Shown in pieces: positions 30,183 through 42,649 of a DNA stretch of 64,000 nucleotides. Positions within the stretch are counted from its first letter, which is position 1; each line of letters starts with the position of its first letter. The notes beneath the pieces were generated by a model. That model did not search any database and was not told the origin of the DNA. It saw only the letters and a program-made list of their open reading frames with translations. The stretch covers positions 124,001 to 188,000 of the forward strand of contig BLAL01000090.1 in assembly GCA_015698045.1 (NCBI GenBank). The letters are read 5' to 3'. This DNA comes from Rhizophagus clarus. Its lineage: Eukaryota > Glomeromycota > Glomeromycetes > Glomerales > Glomeraceae. The position numbers were made by a program, and so were the translations under genes.

Positions 30183-31329
30183 CTTGCTTTGTTTGCTAAA
30201 GCAAACCCCATTGTGAGAAATTTTTGCTCCCATACATACATAACTCCTACCTCCTGGCATACATATCTTATTTTGTATTATTTACGGGAATATTTTTGCA
30301 GGAAGGTTGGCTGAACTTCCACATACCAGTACAGCTTTATATATCGCTGAAAAGGAGGTAAACAGGTAAAAAAAAGGGATTAACATTGTTGTATGATGCC
30401 AAGAGTTCTATGAAAGTGCATGCAAATGGAATCTTCAAACCTTTTCACATGAAGAGATCCCTTTGGATCAGATCTACCCTGCAATACATATAATTGGTTT
30501 TACGCCTAGTGATCTCAAAATTGCGAGTCTCTCAGCCCTTCATAGCATATGCTTTTGTCAACACTATTTACTTTTACGATAGGTTCTGTGTTGCAAGTGG
30601 ACACTCTTTCACTTTTTTTCATATTTGTTTGGAGGTACTGGTTAGCATATATATTTTTCTTTTTAATATATTCGAAAATTAAATATGTTGCACAAACTTT
30701 GCTCATTTTATGTTGTAATACAATGTACTGAAATAAATTCTTCTGAGCTGATGATTACTGCTCGGGAGCATGGTTGGAAATCGTACACCTTTTTTGTACT
30801 TCATTGTACGAAAGCCAGTGAATAATGTAATGAGTTATATAACCATAAAATGATGCCAGAAGCAGAAGTTGTATTAATATTATCATTTGGCTGGCGATGT
30901 TAACAAAATACAACTATACAAAGTGTATTAATTCCCAACCATGTTAAAGAGTAGTTGTGTCAGGCAAATAATTTCAATAAATTAATGATTTTTGTATAGA
31001 ATTATATTATCGTACTCTTCTCACAGAAATCTGTCATGAATATAATATTGTATAATATTGGATAAAATCATTTCGAAACATATAACATATATTTTTATTA
31101 ATATATGCGAAACAAATTAACATATTCTACTACCTTACAGAATTATTTACTATTTTGTGATCTGATGTATATTGTTCTCTTAACTTAAAAATTTTTCCTT
31201 CGTGCTCACCATCTCATTCAATAGAAAAATGCTCATAAGTACTACTCGAAGTCCGCGTACACTATCTATTAATATTTTGTTAATTAAGTATAATGATTTT
31301 ATATTTTATTTAAAATAAGAAGTAAACTT
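30183..31329. other. Gene-poor stretch with a possible MITE (30769-30943)
   Basis: CATGGTTGGAAAT at 30769 and ATTCCCAACCATG ending at 30943 form an imperfect inverted pair, each followed inward by TACAC. No target duplication is clear. No supported gene in the rest. Confidence 0.35.
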
Positions 31330-31740
31330 ATAAAATTTTTTTTAAAATGGAATAGTACCATATATGGGAAAGCAAAAGAAGAAAATATATCCAAGATTTC
31401 TATGAGAATGGAAAAGAAAGTAGAAATGATGAAGCTTGTCATATATGTCATTAAATAGAAGAATCAGAAATATCTCAAAAGTTAAAACATTCTGGAAAGT
31501 ACTAACAAAGATAGAAGAATCTATAATAGGATATAATAAGAAAACTTTAATACTAATAGAACTGTTAATAGAATATTGGAAAAGAGTTAAAACAGGAAAT
31601 AATTAGAAGTCTCTAAATAGGAAAATAGAATTATTAAAAACATTGAGATATAAAGAATGTTCAAAATACAGAGAAAAGTTTCTAGTTGGAATAATTAGAA
31701 TAATTCTAGATGAATGTATAGTTAATAAAAATATAAATAA
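31330..31740 (+). pseudogene. LINE reverse-transcriptase ORF, C-terminal fragment
   Basis: Reads WESKRRKYIQDFYENGKESRN followed by EACHICH with a stop and degraded continuation. A CxxC...H-type zinc finger after a helical ERSK..YIxxFYxNGxES segment is typical of the 3' end of the second ORF of non-LTR retrotransposons. Only about 130 codons remain, with several stops. The next element (31745) begins immediately after it. Confidence 0.4.
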
Positions 31741-31744
31741 AGAT

Positions 31745-33593
31745 AGGGCTCTGATCAGTTCAGTTCAGTTCAGTTTTTGCAAAAACTGATACTGAACTGA
31801 ATTGATCAGTATCGGTATTAATGATTATCGAAACTGATCGATAATTACCGAAAACTGAACTGATTTACCGATATTGCAACATTAACTAATAAAACGTTTC
31901 GCAACGTTTTTTATTAAGGTTATAAAAAATAAAGTTGCGAATCATTTTTTTTACTAAATTAACTAATAAAAAATGTTTCGCAACATTTTCTATTAAAGTG
32001 ACAAAAAAAACATTGCGAAATGTTATTTTTTTATTAAATTAACGATAAAAAACATTTAGCAACATTTTCTATTAAAGTGGTAAAAAAACGTTTGCGAAAT
32101 GCTTTTTTTTATTAAAATTAACAGATAAAAACATTTCGCAACGTTTTCTATTAAAGCAACAAAAAAACGTTTGTGAAACAATTTTTTTTATTAAAATTAA
32201 CAGATAAAAACATTTCACAACGTTTTCTATTAAAGTGATAAAAAAACGTTGTGAAATGTTTTTTTTTATTAAATTAACGATAAAAAACGTTTTACAACGT
32301 TTTTTATTAAAGTGATAAAAAAACATTGCAAAACATTATTTTTTTATTAAATTAACGATAAAAAATGTTTCGCAACATTTTCTATTAAAGTGGTAAAAAA
32401 ACGTTTGCGAAATGCTTTTTTTTATTAAAATTAACAGATAAAAATGTTTCACAATATTTTCTATTAAAGTGGTAAAAAATGTTTGCAAAATGCTTTTTTT
32501 TATTAAATTAACAGATAAAAATGTTTTGCAACATTTTCTATTAAAGTAACAAAAAAACGTTTGTGAAATGATTTTTTTTATTAAAATTAACAGATAAAAA
32601 CATTTCGCAACGTTTTCTATTAAAGTGATAAAAAAATATTGTGAAACATTTTTTTTATTAAATTAACAATAAAAAATGTTTCACAACATTTTCTATTAAA
32701 GTGATAAAAAACGTTGCGAAATGTTATTTTTTTATTAAATTAACCGATAAAAAACATTTCACAACGTTTTTTATTAAAGTGGTAAAAAAACGTTTGTGAA
32801 ATGCTTTTTTTTATTAAAATTAACAGATAAAAACGTTTTGCAATATTTTTAATTAAAGCAATAAAAAAAAATGTTTGCAAAATGATTTTTTTTATTAAAA
32901 TTAATAAACACGTTTCGCAACATTTTCTATTAAAGCAATAAAAAAACGTTGCAAAATGTTATTTTTTTATTAACTAACCGATAAAAAACATTTCACAACG
33001 TTTCTATTAAAGTGACAAAAAAAATGTTGCAAAACGTTATTTTTTTATTAAATTAACTGATAAAAAACGTTTTGCAACGTTCTCTATTAAAGTAATGAAA
33101 AAAATGTTTGCGAAATGTTATTTTTTTATTAAATTAACCGATAAAAAACATTTTGCAACATTTTTAATTAAAGCAATAAAAAAAACATTGCAAAACATTT
33201 TTTTTATTAAAATTAACAGATAACCAATAAAAAACATCTCGCAACATTTTTAATTATAATGACAAAAAGAAACATTTTTTTTTATTAAAATTAACTAACA
33301 AAATATTACACAACAGTTTTGTAATTAATTTGACAAAAAACTGCTGAACATTTTTTTTATCCAATTAACGTTTTGCAACTTGTTTGCTGATAAAACACTG
33401 CCGCGAAATAGTTTGTTTTATCAAAATAACTAATTAAAAACATTTTTTTGTTATATTATACTATATAAAACATTTTTATTTATTATGTTATTTAGATTCA
33501 GTAATTCAGTTCAGTAAACTGTAAAACCGAAACTGCTCTGATACTGAAACCGATCAGTACAATTTAGTAATTACCGAAACTAATCAAAGCCCT
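31745..33593. mobile_element. TIR-bounded element filled by a ~78-bp minisatellite
   Basis: Left end AGGGCTCTGATCAGTT and, on the other strand, right end AGGGCTTTGATTAGTT are inverted copies; both are followed by ACTGA/CAGT-rich subterminal DNA. Between about 31890 and 33420 lie some 18-20 copies of a 77-79 bp unit (AAAAACATTTCGCAACGTTTTCTATTAAAG style) in which CGTTTCGCAACG and its inverse CGTTGCGAAACG alternate. No target duplication or ORF is apparent. Likely a non-autonomous DNA transposon with internal expansion. Confidence 0.7.
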
Positions 33594-33599
33594 AGGTAA

Positions 33600-35130
33600 A
33601 TTTATTTAAATTTTAAGCATTTATTACTGTTTAAGAAAATAAACAAGCAGAATGATAAAAATAATAAAAAATTAGATAAACCACAATTACTTTTTTATAT
33701 AATATATACTTTTAAGCAATTTACACCTTTAAATTATTAGATTTTAAAAAATTTTTTGAACTAAAAAATATTAATAATTACTTTAAAAATTTTAATTTAT
33801 CAAAACTGAAAAAAACTTTACATAAAACAGTTAAAGATTTTGAATCTAAATGTAAATAAAAGCTATTATTCTTTTAATTATTCTTTACTTTAAAATAATT
33901 TTAATATATCAATATTTTTAGATTTTGTATTCTTTAAATCCCTTAGTTTAAATATAAAAATAAGAATATTTGAAAAATATAATAATAAAAACAAAATGAT
34001 TTTATGAAGAAAAAGATAAACATAAAATGTAAAATTAAGTGCTAATATTTAGAAAAATTTCTGGATTATATATTATTGTATCTTAAGATACTATATATAT
34101 AATGATTGGAATTAGTATAAAAAAATTCAAATTTCAAAGATATTAAAAATAATATAGAATTCAATAAGAAATTAGTACAAGAAAAGTCAGATTTATATTT
34201 ACTAGAAAAGGTAAGTTTTACAAAAAAAGAAAAAAAACATGTTAAAATTGTAATAATAATTAACATAAAATTTTTAGAATTTTTACTATTTTAATTATGA
34301 TATATTATTTTAATACTAATTAAATTGAGGATTTTAAATATTTTTAAACATTTCATTAATTTATAGTAATTATTACTCCAGCTGAAAAATTAAAGAATTT
34401 TATACTAGATATTATATATAAATAATAGATCTAATAAATATTAATATTAATAAATAATCAGGTTTAATTTTTTTTCATACTTTACTTGATTCAGATTTTC
34501 AATCATCAAAAAATAAAAATACAAATTAAATTTGAATTGGAAATCAATTTATTATTTAATTACAGTACATATATGTATATTTCTTTTCTCATTAATTATC
34601 TAGAAAAGTTTATTAAGTTTTAGTTCAATTATTATCATTATTGGATTATGGAATTCTTTATCTGGTATTTCTTCATTTATGGTTTTAGCTGAAGTATTAT
34701 CTTTGCTATTTGTAATACAATCAAGGATTTTTTAGAGAAAAATAGAAAGTATCAAAAAAAAATACTCAAATAATTTCATAAATTTATGTTTATTAATAAA
34801 ATGAAAAATCAGCAATTAGAAAATAATTCAGTTTAAAAATTAAGGTTTGATATTTTTCTACTATATCAAATTTAGTGAAATGCTAAAAGTTAATAAAATG
34901 CTGTAATTTTATAAAAAATTTAAATTTCTTTAATAAATATATAAGAAAAATATTTATTTTTAATGCTTTTATTCAAAGATTATTATCTATCAATATTAAT
35001 AAATTGACTTTTTGAAAAATAAGATGTTTGAATATTATGATATTAAAAAAAGGAAATGTATATTAAAATTAAATTAAAAAATTATAAAGTTATATGCTAA
35101 AAATGTATAAGTGTTATATAATTACTATTT
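33600..35130. other. Extremely AT-rich DNA, no features recognised
   Basis: Low-complexity A/T sequence with only short spurious frames. Nothing supported. Confidence 0.6.
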
Positions 35131-35133
35131 TAT

Positions 35134-36209
35134 TTAGAGATGGGTTTGAAATCTATAATAAATAAAGAAAGCTGCTAATAAATAATATAATTCTTCATCA
35201 TTGTTTGTATTTAAAAAAATCTGTAATTTTTTTTGGTTCCCTACCCTCTCATGTCCTTCTTCAACACATCTGAAAGTTGGAGCAGCCTTACTAGAACAGC
35301 GATGTGAATAAACAACAAAATTAAGGATCCCTATTCTAATCAAATTTACAAAAACGTGATCTTTAAGTTTAATCAAATCATTATTATTTTCAATAAGTCT
35401 TTGTCGAATTATTTCAGCATTTTCACAATTCTCCTCTAGACAAGTACTATCAATACCCATTAAACTTTTAATATTACTCTGTACTTCATCTTTTTTGTCA
35501 CGTTTCTTAGATAATAAAGATATACAGAATCGTCAAAAGGTATGACGAAAAAAAATTTTGATTCTGACTTAGTATAAATATATTTCCCAACAAAATTAAT
35601 TTCGTGATAAGGTCCATCATTAATATAAAACTTTTTGACTTTTCCAATATCTTTAGGTTTAATCTATGCATAAAGTTTGTCCTTGTTGTTATGTTTATTA
35701 ACAATATTACTATCTGAAAAAAATGACTTAATCGAACGTGACAAAATAACGAGAATTATAGTGTTGAAGGTTTTACTTAGAATAGGCGGCGTGCACAGCC
35801 AGTAGTATTCGAAATATATATGGCTTATACACAGGGCAATTGTCAAAAAGAAAACCTTTTTACGAATAAACCTCTGATAATTTCTTTTTTTTGATTCTTT
35901 ATTTTCCATTCTTTCTAAATTGGGTGAATGATATGAAATAACCAAAAAAATTGTTGTAAAGAGATATAAAAGGTTTGCAATATAGTTTAAAGATAATAAA
36001 TTAAAAGTGCTAGCAGTTTTTGTACTAAATATTCCATTCTTTAATTGCTCTTTCTCCATTAAGTCTAACAATTCCTTAAAGATGTAAAAATATTGTAAAC
36101 CACTAAAAATTATGGTTTCTATTGAATGAGCGAGAAAAATCCAAATGACAAAGGTTTTTAAGCCATCAAAGAATATTTTGTTTTTTCTATTATGAAGCTT
36201 GTGAAACAT
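35134..36209 (-). pseudogene. Multi-pass membrane protein, decayed
   Basis: From 36209 the frame gives four hydrophobic segments: FVIWIFLAHSIETIIFSGLQ, LNYIANLLYLFTTIFLVISY, VFFLTIALCISHIYFEYYW and TFNTIILVILSRSI, then a TAG (KLYA-stop-IKPKD, near 35664) and a soluble part (KFYINDGPYHEINFVGKYIY), shifting frame near 35465 to MGIDSTCLEENCENAEI and ending TAA at 35134. The original would be about 350 residues, an integral membrane protein with a C-terminal soluble domain. No family recognised. Confidence 0.5.
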
Positions 36210-37026
36210 ACAAAAGCCAGTAATTTTTTGATTTAAAACATTTTTATTAGCATTTTTATTGATACTTTATCCTATTTTATAGATTCCAGACTTTTCACCT
36301 TATTTTTCAACCATTTTTTACTTTCTGATAAACATTAAACGAAACTTTCTTGACTACTGGTCTCATGTAATTCGGCAAATATTAAAAATAATTTAATTTT
36401 TTTATTTTAATGAACATTGATAACTGTTTATTTTCCCTTTTTTTAGGTGATTTTCAAATTTCTTTAGAGTTAAATATTGGCAAGTAATCAGTTTTTTAAA
36501 ATATTTTTTTTTGATTTAACAACTATTAATAAATATTCATATTTTTGGTAATTTTTTGACATATAGTAATAATCAAAACTATAGAACACTTGTGATTTAT
36601 TTGCGGCATTAAAAATAGAAATTAACTTTGACTTTAATATATATTTAATGTAATTTTAATACATATTAAATGCAAATTTATGATATATTAAATATAAATT
36701 TACAATATGTTAAATGTAACTTATATATAAATTAAATGCAAATTTACAATATATTAAATATGACTTATATATACATTAAACATAACTTTTATATGTATTA
36801 AATACAATTTTATTATACATTAAATACAACTTCAATATATTTATAATATACATTGAATTTAACTTTACTAATCTTGATACGATTTTTGTACAATCTGATT
36901 AAATCAGGTGATGATCTCCTTAATATGCGTTAACCTTATACACACAATTCACTTAAACTTGTCGTAAGAACATGAAACCATATCATGGCTAGACCTTGAT
37001 TATGAAGTTTATAATATAATTTCAAT
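36210..37026. repeat. AT-rich stretch with ~33-bp degenerate repeats
   Basis: Around 36640-36870 a unit like ATTAAATGCAAATTTACAAT recurs about eight times with many changes. No gene recognised. Confidence 0.45.
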
Positions 37027-37624
37027 TTAGTAGTGATGTGATTTCAATTTTAAAAGTTTCTGCAAAGTAGTTTCACAAGTCTCTACCCTACTATTACATG
37101 ATTCACTCAGTTGATCTAGTAAAACTATATATGTTTTTTGCCTTTGATCATAATATTTTATTGACCATTGCTCATCATTAAAGATATAATTTAATTGTTT
37201 TTTCCCCCAACTTTCTTGAAAGAAACATTTGTAAATACCTCTTTTGGCTTGGAATGAATGAATAAATCCATAAAAGATTGAGAAAACTGACTTTTGGTAC
37301 AAGGAAAAGAAACTGTTTGATGCCCAGCTCTAGTATGATTTTTACTTCCCATGAATATAATATACAAAAATCTCTTGAAATTCTTTAATTGTTTGTGAAG
37401 GCAATATGTCTATATATTCTGTAGGCTTATTATATTTGCTGATAGTTTTGCAATGTAGTAGTAAACCACATTCTGAATTAAATAAACGGAGGCATACATT
37501 ACAAAGAAAATTTGGCAATGATAAGTTTGACTCCATTACATTAATTATGTACCTAAGAAAATTAAAAATAATTTTATTAATATTACATACACTTTGCAAA
37601 ACAATTAGATTGCCTGTGCCCTAA
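37027..37624 (-). pseudogene. Member of the dispersed C2H2 family (copy C)
   Basis: An upstream exon (37599-37345; FLCNVCLRLFNSECGLLLHCK) carries a degenerate C2H2 finger; the downstream exon (37302-37027) has YKCFFQESWGKKQLNYIF...QWSIKYYDQRQKTYIVLL, matching the domain in the copies at 2386 and 47491. The linking segment near 37320 shifts frame. The gene would be about 200 residues; the finger has lost its second His spacing. Decayed copy of unknown function. Confidence 0.5.
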
Positions 37625-37725
37625 TAATGGTTTTGTGGCTCAACTAAAAGACTTGAATGAAGGAAAACTAAAAGATCCCCATCACACCACTTACTCCATA
37701 GTTACATTCCAACAAAAACAATTTT

Positions 37726-38526
37726 TTACTTCCTTTTTATATCTATCAAAAAGGTGCTGTGCCTTTTCACCTCTTTTTCCTTTGTCACTTCTAGCAATGT
37801 TCTCAAGGATTTTTAAAATATGTATCAATTTTCAGCTGGAAGGGTTCTTTTCACATTCGTTTAGAAGCTCTCTGACACTCCACTCAGTATACGTTCGATC
37901 AAAATATTCGTGTATTGACATTGTACTGGGAGTCAATATTTAATAAGTTGCCTTTATAATTATGGTTGACTCATGTTCTAAGCCACAAAATATCCTATAC
38001 ATGACATACATATAGTATAATCTTCTAGAAACAATTATTTGATCGCGTGATTCAGGCCCTTTATTTTCAGCAATATTAATATTCTTTCTGTAGTTGTTAC
38101 TTGTCGAAATGTTGCAACTGATCCACGGCTTAATCACCCTTTTTTACCCTTCCTCATTTGAATAATGAAATCTGCTATGCGGTTGTCTATTTATTTCTAA
38201 AGAATTCCGCAGACCAGCTTGAATGGATACTTTACGAAAGAATTCATATTAAAAACCTATCTCATTAAGTCGTGATATGCTTTTTCTCTTGGAATCTTGC
38301 TTTGTTTTCGAGCTCAATCGAAAGACGAATAAAGTTATCAACCCAGGCATGCTTTTCAATCATATTCTAATACTTCGTGAACTTCATCAACTATGAAACT
38401 TTGACGTATAAGTTCTCGTAATCCCGTATCCGTTACTACACTGATTTTGGACTGAGTCTCATTAATTGATGCAGAAGTTGCTGATAAAGTAGGTTGCGCT
38501 TGTCTTTTATTATTCTTACGAACCAT
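37726..38526 (-). pseudogene. Decayed gene, unknown function
   Basis: ATG 38526 (MVRKNNKRQAQPTLSATSAS) leads into ELIRQSFIVDEVHEVLEYD, a one-base frameshift, KHAWVDNFIRLSIELENKARF, then further pieces: FRKVSIQAGLRNSLEINRQ (38200), KPWISCNISTSNNYRKNINI (38110) and, after another break, MSIHEYFDRTYTEWSVRELL (37921) with TGA in SS-stop-KLIHILKILENIA, ending TAA 37726. The pieces keep order and strand, so they may be one gene with lost exons or two genes. No domain recognised. Confidence 0.4.
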
Positions 38527-38529
38527 AGT

Positions 38530-39040
38530 ATCTTAGCGGAAAATTCAAATTTTCAAAGATCGTTAATATTGTTAATAATTTTTTGCCAAGAAAAAAGATC
38601 CCATACCTGTTGTAACGATACCATAGACATATTCATACTCTTCATCGCTTTTCATTTTTCTTGAACATGTCTAGAAACATCGGGAATACCAGTTAATAAT
38701 TCTAAGTTATTTGTTAGTATACCCAATATCCTTTTTGCAAAAATTCGATAACTTTAACATTCTTGATAAACAGGGTGACGAACCTCTTCTGGTTTTGCTC
38801 TGATTAGGTTGAATAAAAATAGCGTTATAGATCGGATAATAGAGAAAAAATTTTTGCGGAAGAAAGAGTTAGGAAAGAGATTAGTGATATTGCGTGATGC
38901 CAAGACTTAAAAATATTCAAATAGAGGAACTACATATGTTTTTGATATCAATTACTTTAAAAAAAATGCTACTTATCTAAATATTTTGCCGATAATGAAT
39001 TCTAGAGAGCAACGGGTCCGGTGAAGGCCAAGAGACCACG
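38530..39040. other. No supported features
   Basis: Short frames without coding character; no repeats larger than a few bases noted. Confidence 0.4.
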
Positions 39041-39042
39041 GT

Positions 39043-39790
39043 GCAAATGTGTAACTTTCGGATACCTGCACGAGAATGAAGACCAAGAGACCGAGAGACC
39101 TAATACACCCGTACGAACAAACCCCAACTCTTTGACTGTTATAAGGAAGGTACATAACTGATTCCACTCCAGAATCAGTAGACCTTATACAGGTGTAATT
39201 CAAAGAGTTTGATAAAGATGTGTCTTTCGGAGCGATAGGAATCACATCACTCAGCAACACTGGTGCAGACTCTTACGGCTACACAGCGGCAAATGTGTAA
39301 CTTTCGGATACCTGCGCGAGTGAAGACCAAGAGACCGAAAGACCTATTACACCCGTACGAACAAACCCCCAACTCTTTGACTGTTATAAGGAAGGTACAT
39401 AACTGATTCCACTCCAGAATCAGTAGACCCTATACAGCTGCAATTCAAAGAGTTTGAAAAAGGTGTGTCTTTCGGAGTGATAGGAATCACATCACTCAGG
39501 CAACACTGGTGCAGACTCTTACGGCTACACAACAGCAAATGGGTAGCTTTCAGATACCTGTGCGAGTGAAGACCAAGAGACCGAGAGACCTATTACACCC
39601 GTACGAACAAACCCCAACTCTTTGACTGTTATAAGGAAGGTACATAACTGATTCCTCCTCCAGAATCAGTAGACCTTATACAGCTGCAATTCAAAGAGTT
39701 TGAAAAAGGTTTGTCTTTCGGAGTGATAGGAATCACATCACTCAGGCAACACTGGTACAGGCTCTTACGACTACTCAGATACCTGCGCGA
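39043..39790. repeat. Three tandem 246-bp repeats
   Basis: Copies start at GCAAATG (39043, 39289, 39535), period 246. Each contains CGTACGAACAAACCCC, AACTCTTTGACTGTTATAAG, CAATTCAAAGAGTTTGA and GGCAACACTGGTGCAGACTC. GC is clearly higher than in the surroundings. AACTCTTTGA and TCAAAGAGTTT within one unit are inverted. No ORF conserved across copies is convincing. Satellite-like or part of a larger dispersed element. Confidence 0.85.
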
Positions 39791-39921
39791 GAACTTATAA
39801 AATAATAACGTCCTTTTATATATTCTTATATATTACACCAAAATAAGCGCGTCTGAGTGCCAGGTTGGTGGCGCGGCCGCAGTGCCACAGCCATCTGTCA
39901 CGTGATATAACAGATCAGAAC

Positions 39922-42638
39922 CAGGGTATTTTGATTTTACCAAAAAATTTTCCGATGTGGTTTCAATTTATCGGTTTTTTAAAAAATTTATCGGAAAAAA
40001 TTTCCAGTCCCTAAAAAAATTTCCGGTTTATTAATTTTTATAACTATTTTTATATATTTTTGTTTCTATTTACAATTCTATTTAATTCTTCTTTTACAAC
40101 TCTGATACCAAATTCGTAACGCATTATCAAAATTAAATTCTATTAAATTTACATTATGCAGTCCAACCATCATTAACATATGTAATGTATCATTATTAAG
40201 CTGATTACGAATATCAGTTTTAATCAAATTTTGTCTAGAAAATCCCCTTTCGCAATCTACACTAGAAAATGGTATGGAATAAAATATGCTAATTAAAACA
40301 AGAATATTAGGATACATATCAGAATGATACTGAAATAATAGTGGTAATAAATCATCAATAGAAAGGTTTCTATAATTTGCTAAAATTATAGCTTTAAAAT
40401 TATCCCATTCATCACGAATAGCATCAGCATCAATAATTGGAATTGGATAATTAGGTTCATTAGCTACTCCATAAAAATCTATTAGTTCCTCTAATTCTTT
40501 CTCTCCATAATCGTTCAAACTCTCATTGTTTTTTGGCCACTCTATAGGATTCATTATTTTCATAGAAGATAAAATTGATCTATGTGGAAATCTGTCATTA
40601 ATTTCACAAATTACGGCTGCTGCAAATTCCATAATATCCACTTGCAAATCAACTTCATCTTGAGATTCAAATAAAATATGATGATTACCAATAAAAGTCT
40701 CCTTTGCTGGTGGTGCTTTTGATAAAAAATTATTCAAATGTGCGCTCAATTTTTGGTTTCCATCATCATCAACTTCTAAATATTCATATTGTATTTTTTG
40801 AATAGTAGAATTAATTATAGGATCAATATCAGAAAATATAATATATCTCCTTTGAAACATTTTACTAAGTTCCATTAAATGACCCAAAATATCATACAAA
40901 AAATGTAAAAACGCCAAAACTTTCCAATTACAGAGTTTTGAATATAAATCAAATACTAATTGCTGTCTTTGAAATGAAAGTGTTGTTGTAATTTCAAGAA
41001 TTGTATCCAGTAACGGCCCAATAGATACACATATACTCTTAACAGCCTCGTACCAAGATAGCCATCTAATTTCAAAAATATTTTTTATTTTTAAAGTCGG
41101 GTGATCTAATATTGACTGAAAATTTCTTAATGTTTCAACTCTCTTTTCAGAATTACTAAAAAAATGATACGTTTCTTTAATTAAAGTTTCAATATATTTA
41201 CAAAAAGCTACCTGTTTTTGAGCTGAATTACATGCCAATGCTAACCGATGTGCAATGCAATGACTTACAAATAAATAAGGATTTTTATTTGCAAGTTTTG
41301 TTGCTACACCATTATTTCTACCAAGCATTACACTAGCACCATCTGACGAAAAAGACATGATTTTTTTTTCTAATCCTAAATTAAATTAAATCAAATTAAT
41401 AAATATACATATTAAAAGTTTAATAATTTAATAATAAATTCTACCTTTTGATTCTAATAATGAAAATATAGCCGAAAAAATAGATTCAGCATCTTTACCA
41501 TTCAAATGTAATAATTTTACATACTTGACTTTAATAAATCCTCTTAAACAATATTTAACATAAAGAATAATATGTGATTCTGTGCTAATATCTGTGCTTT
41601 CATCCACCATAATACCAAAACATGTTGTTTCATTAAGTTCACTCCATAATTCCTCTTCAATTGATAAAGATATTGCTGATAATAAATCTTTTGCCGAAGT
41701 GGGATTTTCGTATGTTATAGAATTTGAATTAGAAATCAAATTAGGACTTTCAAGTGCACGACCAAGTTGTACTAATTGAGAAAATTGATTGAGTGGAAGA
41801 TTGTTTTATGCCATAGAATATATTATTTTCATTAAACTCTCTACATGTTTATTTGCATAATTTATAGCATTTGATGTAGCTTTAACCATTGCGAGTCTAC
41901 TACTTTCTTTTTTTAAAGCTTCTTTATGACTACTGCTACTATTATGCTCTTGAATTGCTGACTTTTTACCAATATTTTTAGAACCTAAATTTGATTAAAT
42001 AGTAAATTATTTAATATTTAATTTAATAAAAATATAATCGTAAAAATCGTAATTACCTTCTTTGGCAAAAGGAATATTAATATCATGAAATCTACGTAAT
42101 TCACAGTGCATTTTTTTTTCTTTAGAATCATATCTTAACCACAAAAATTCTTTAAGCCATTTTCTTTGAAACCCTTTTTTATTAATTTTCGCTTTTATTT
42201 TTCTTTTTATTATATGTGATTTTGAAATTTTTCTAAAGCTTCTTTGAGAATTTACTTTTTCTATTTTGTTTAGTGTTTCTTTCTTAGTAGGAGTTTTTGA
42301 TGAAGATATTTCTGATGAAAATAAATCATTTTTATCATTTTCAGATAAAGATTTATCTTTTTCATTTGGTGTATTTTTGTTTCTATTATTTACATTAGCA
42401 TTAATAGGTTTATAATAACAGAGAAGAGTCATTTTATTAAAATTTTTATTTTCGTTAAATTTTAATAAACTGTAAAAAAAAATAATCTGATTATCATATT
42501 GTATTATTACAAAAATCATTTGAAATAATTTACCCCTTAAAATTTTTCTGGCAAAAAAACCGATTGACACAAAAATTTTCGGATATTTTAAAAATATATC
42601 AGTTTTTTCTGATTTTTACAGTACTATTTTAGACCCTG
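39922..42638 (-). mobile_element. hAT transposon with perfect 8-bp target duplication
   Basis: Ends CAGGGTATTTTGAT and (other strand) CAGGGTCTAAAATAG; flanked by ATCAGAAC at 39914-39921 and 42639-42646. The size is 2717 bp and one transposase gene fills most of it. CAGGG termini and 8-bp duplications are known hAT hallmarks. Confidence 0.92.
40078..42432 (-). pseudogene. hAT-family transposase, three exons, one stop
   Basis: Exon 1 42432-42057 (MTLLCYYKPINAN; FQRKWLKEFLWLRYD and MHCEL, a degenerate TTF/BED-like zinc finger), exon 2 41984-41445, exon 3 41375-40078, with introns GTAATT...TTTAG and GTAGAA...TTTAG that keep frame (FAKEG/SKNIG and LLESKG/LEKK). Catalytic signatures: GIMVDESTDIST, FSSDGASVMLG and SSVDCERGFSRQNLIKT, the last including the Glu of the hAT dimerisation region. 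Similar to the ZNF862/KIAA1586-like hAT branch by layout. TAA at 41806-41808 in exon 2 breaks it. About 730 residues. Would excise and insert the element. Confidence 0.85.
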
Positions 42639-42649
42639 ATCAGAACCAA

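Noticed and set aside
32072-32326. 84-residue minus-strand ORF
   Set aside because: Falls wholly within the 78-bp minisatellite.
38973-39538. Minus-strand ORFs with CLSDVIPI
   Set aside because: They lie in the 246-bp tandem repeats and are not maintained in all copies.
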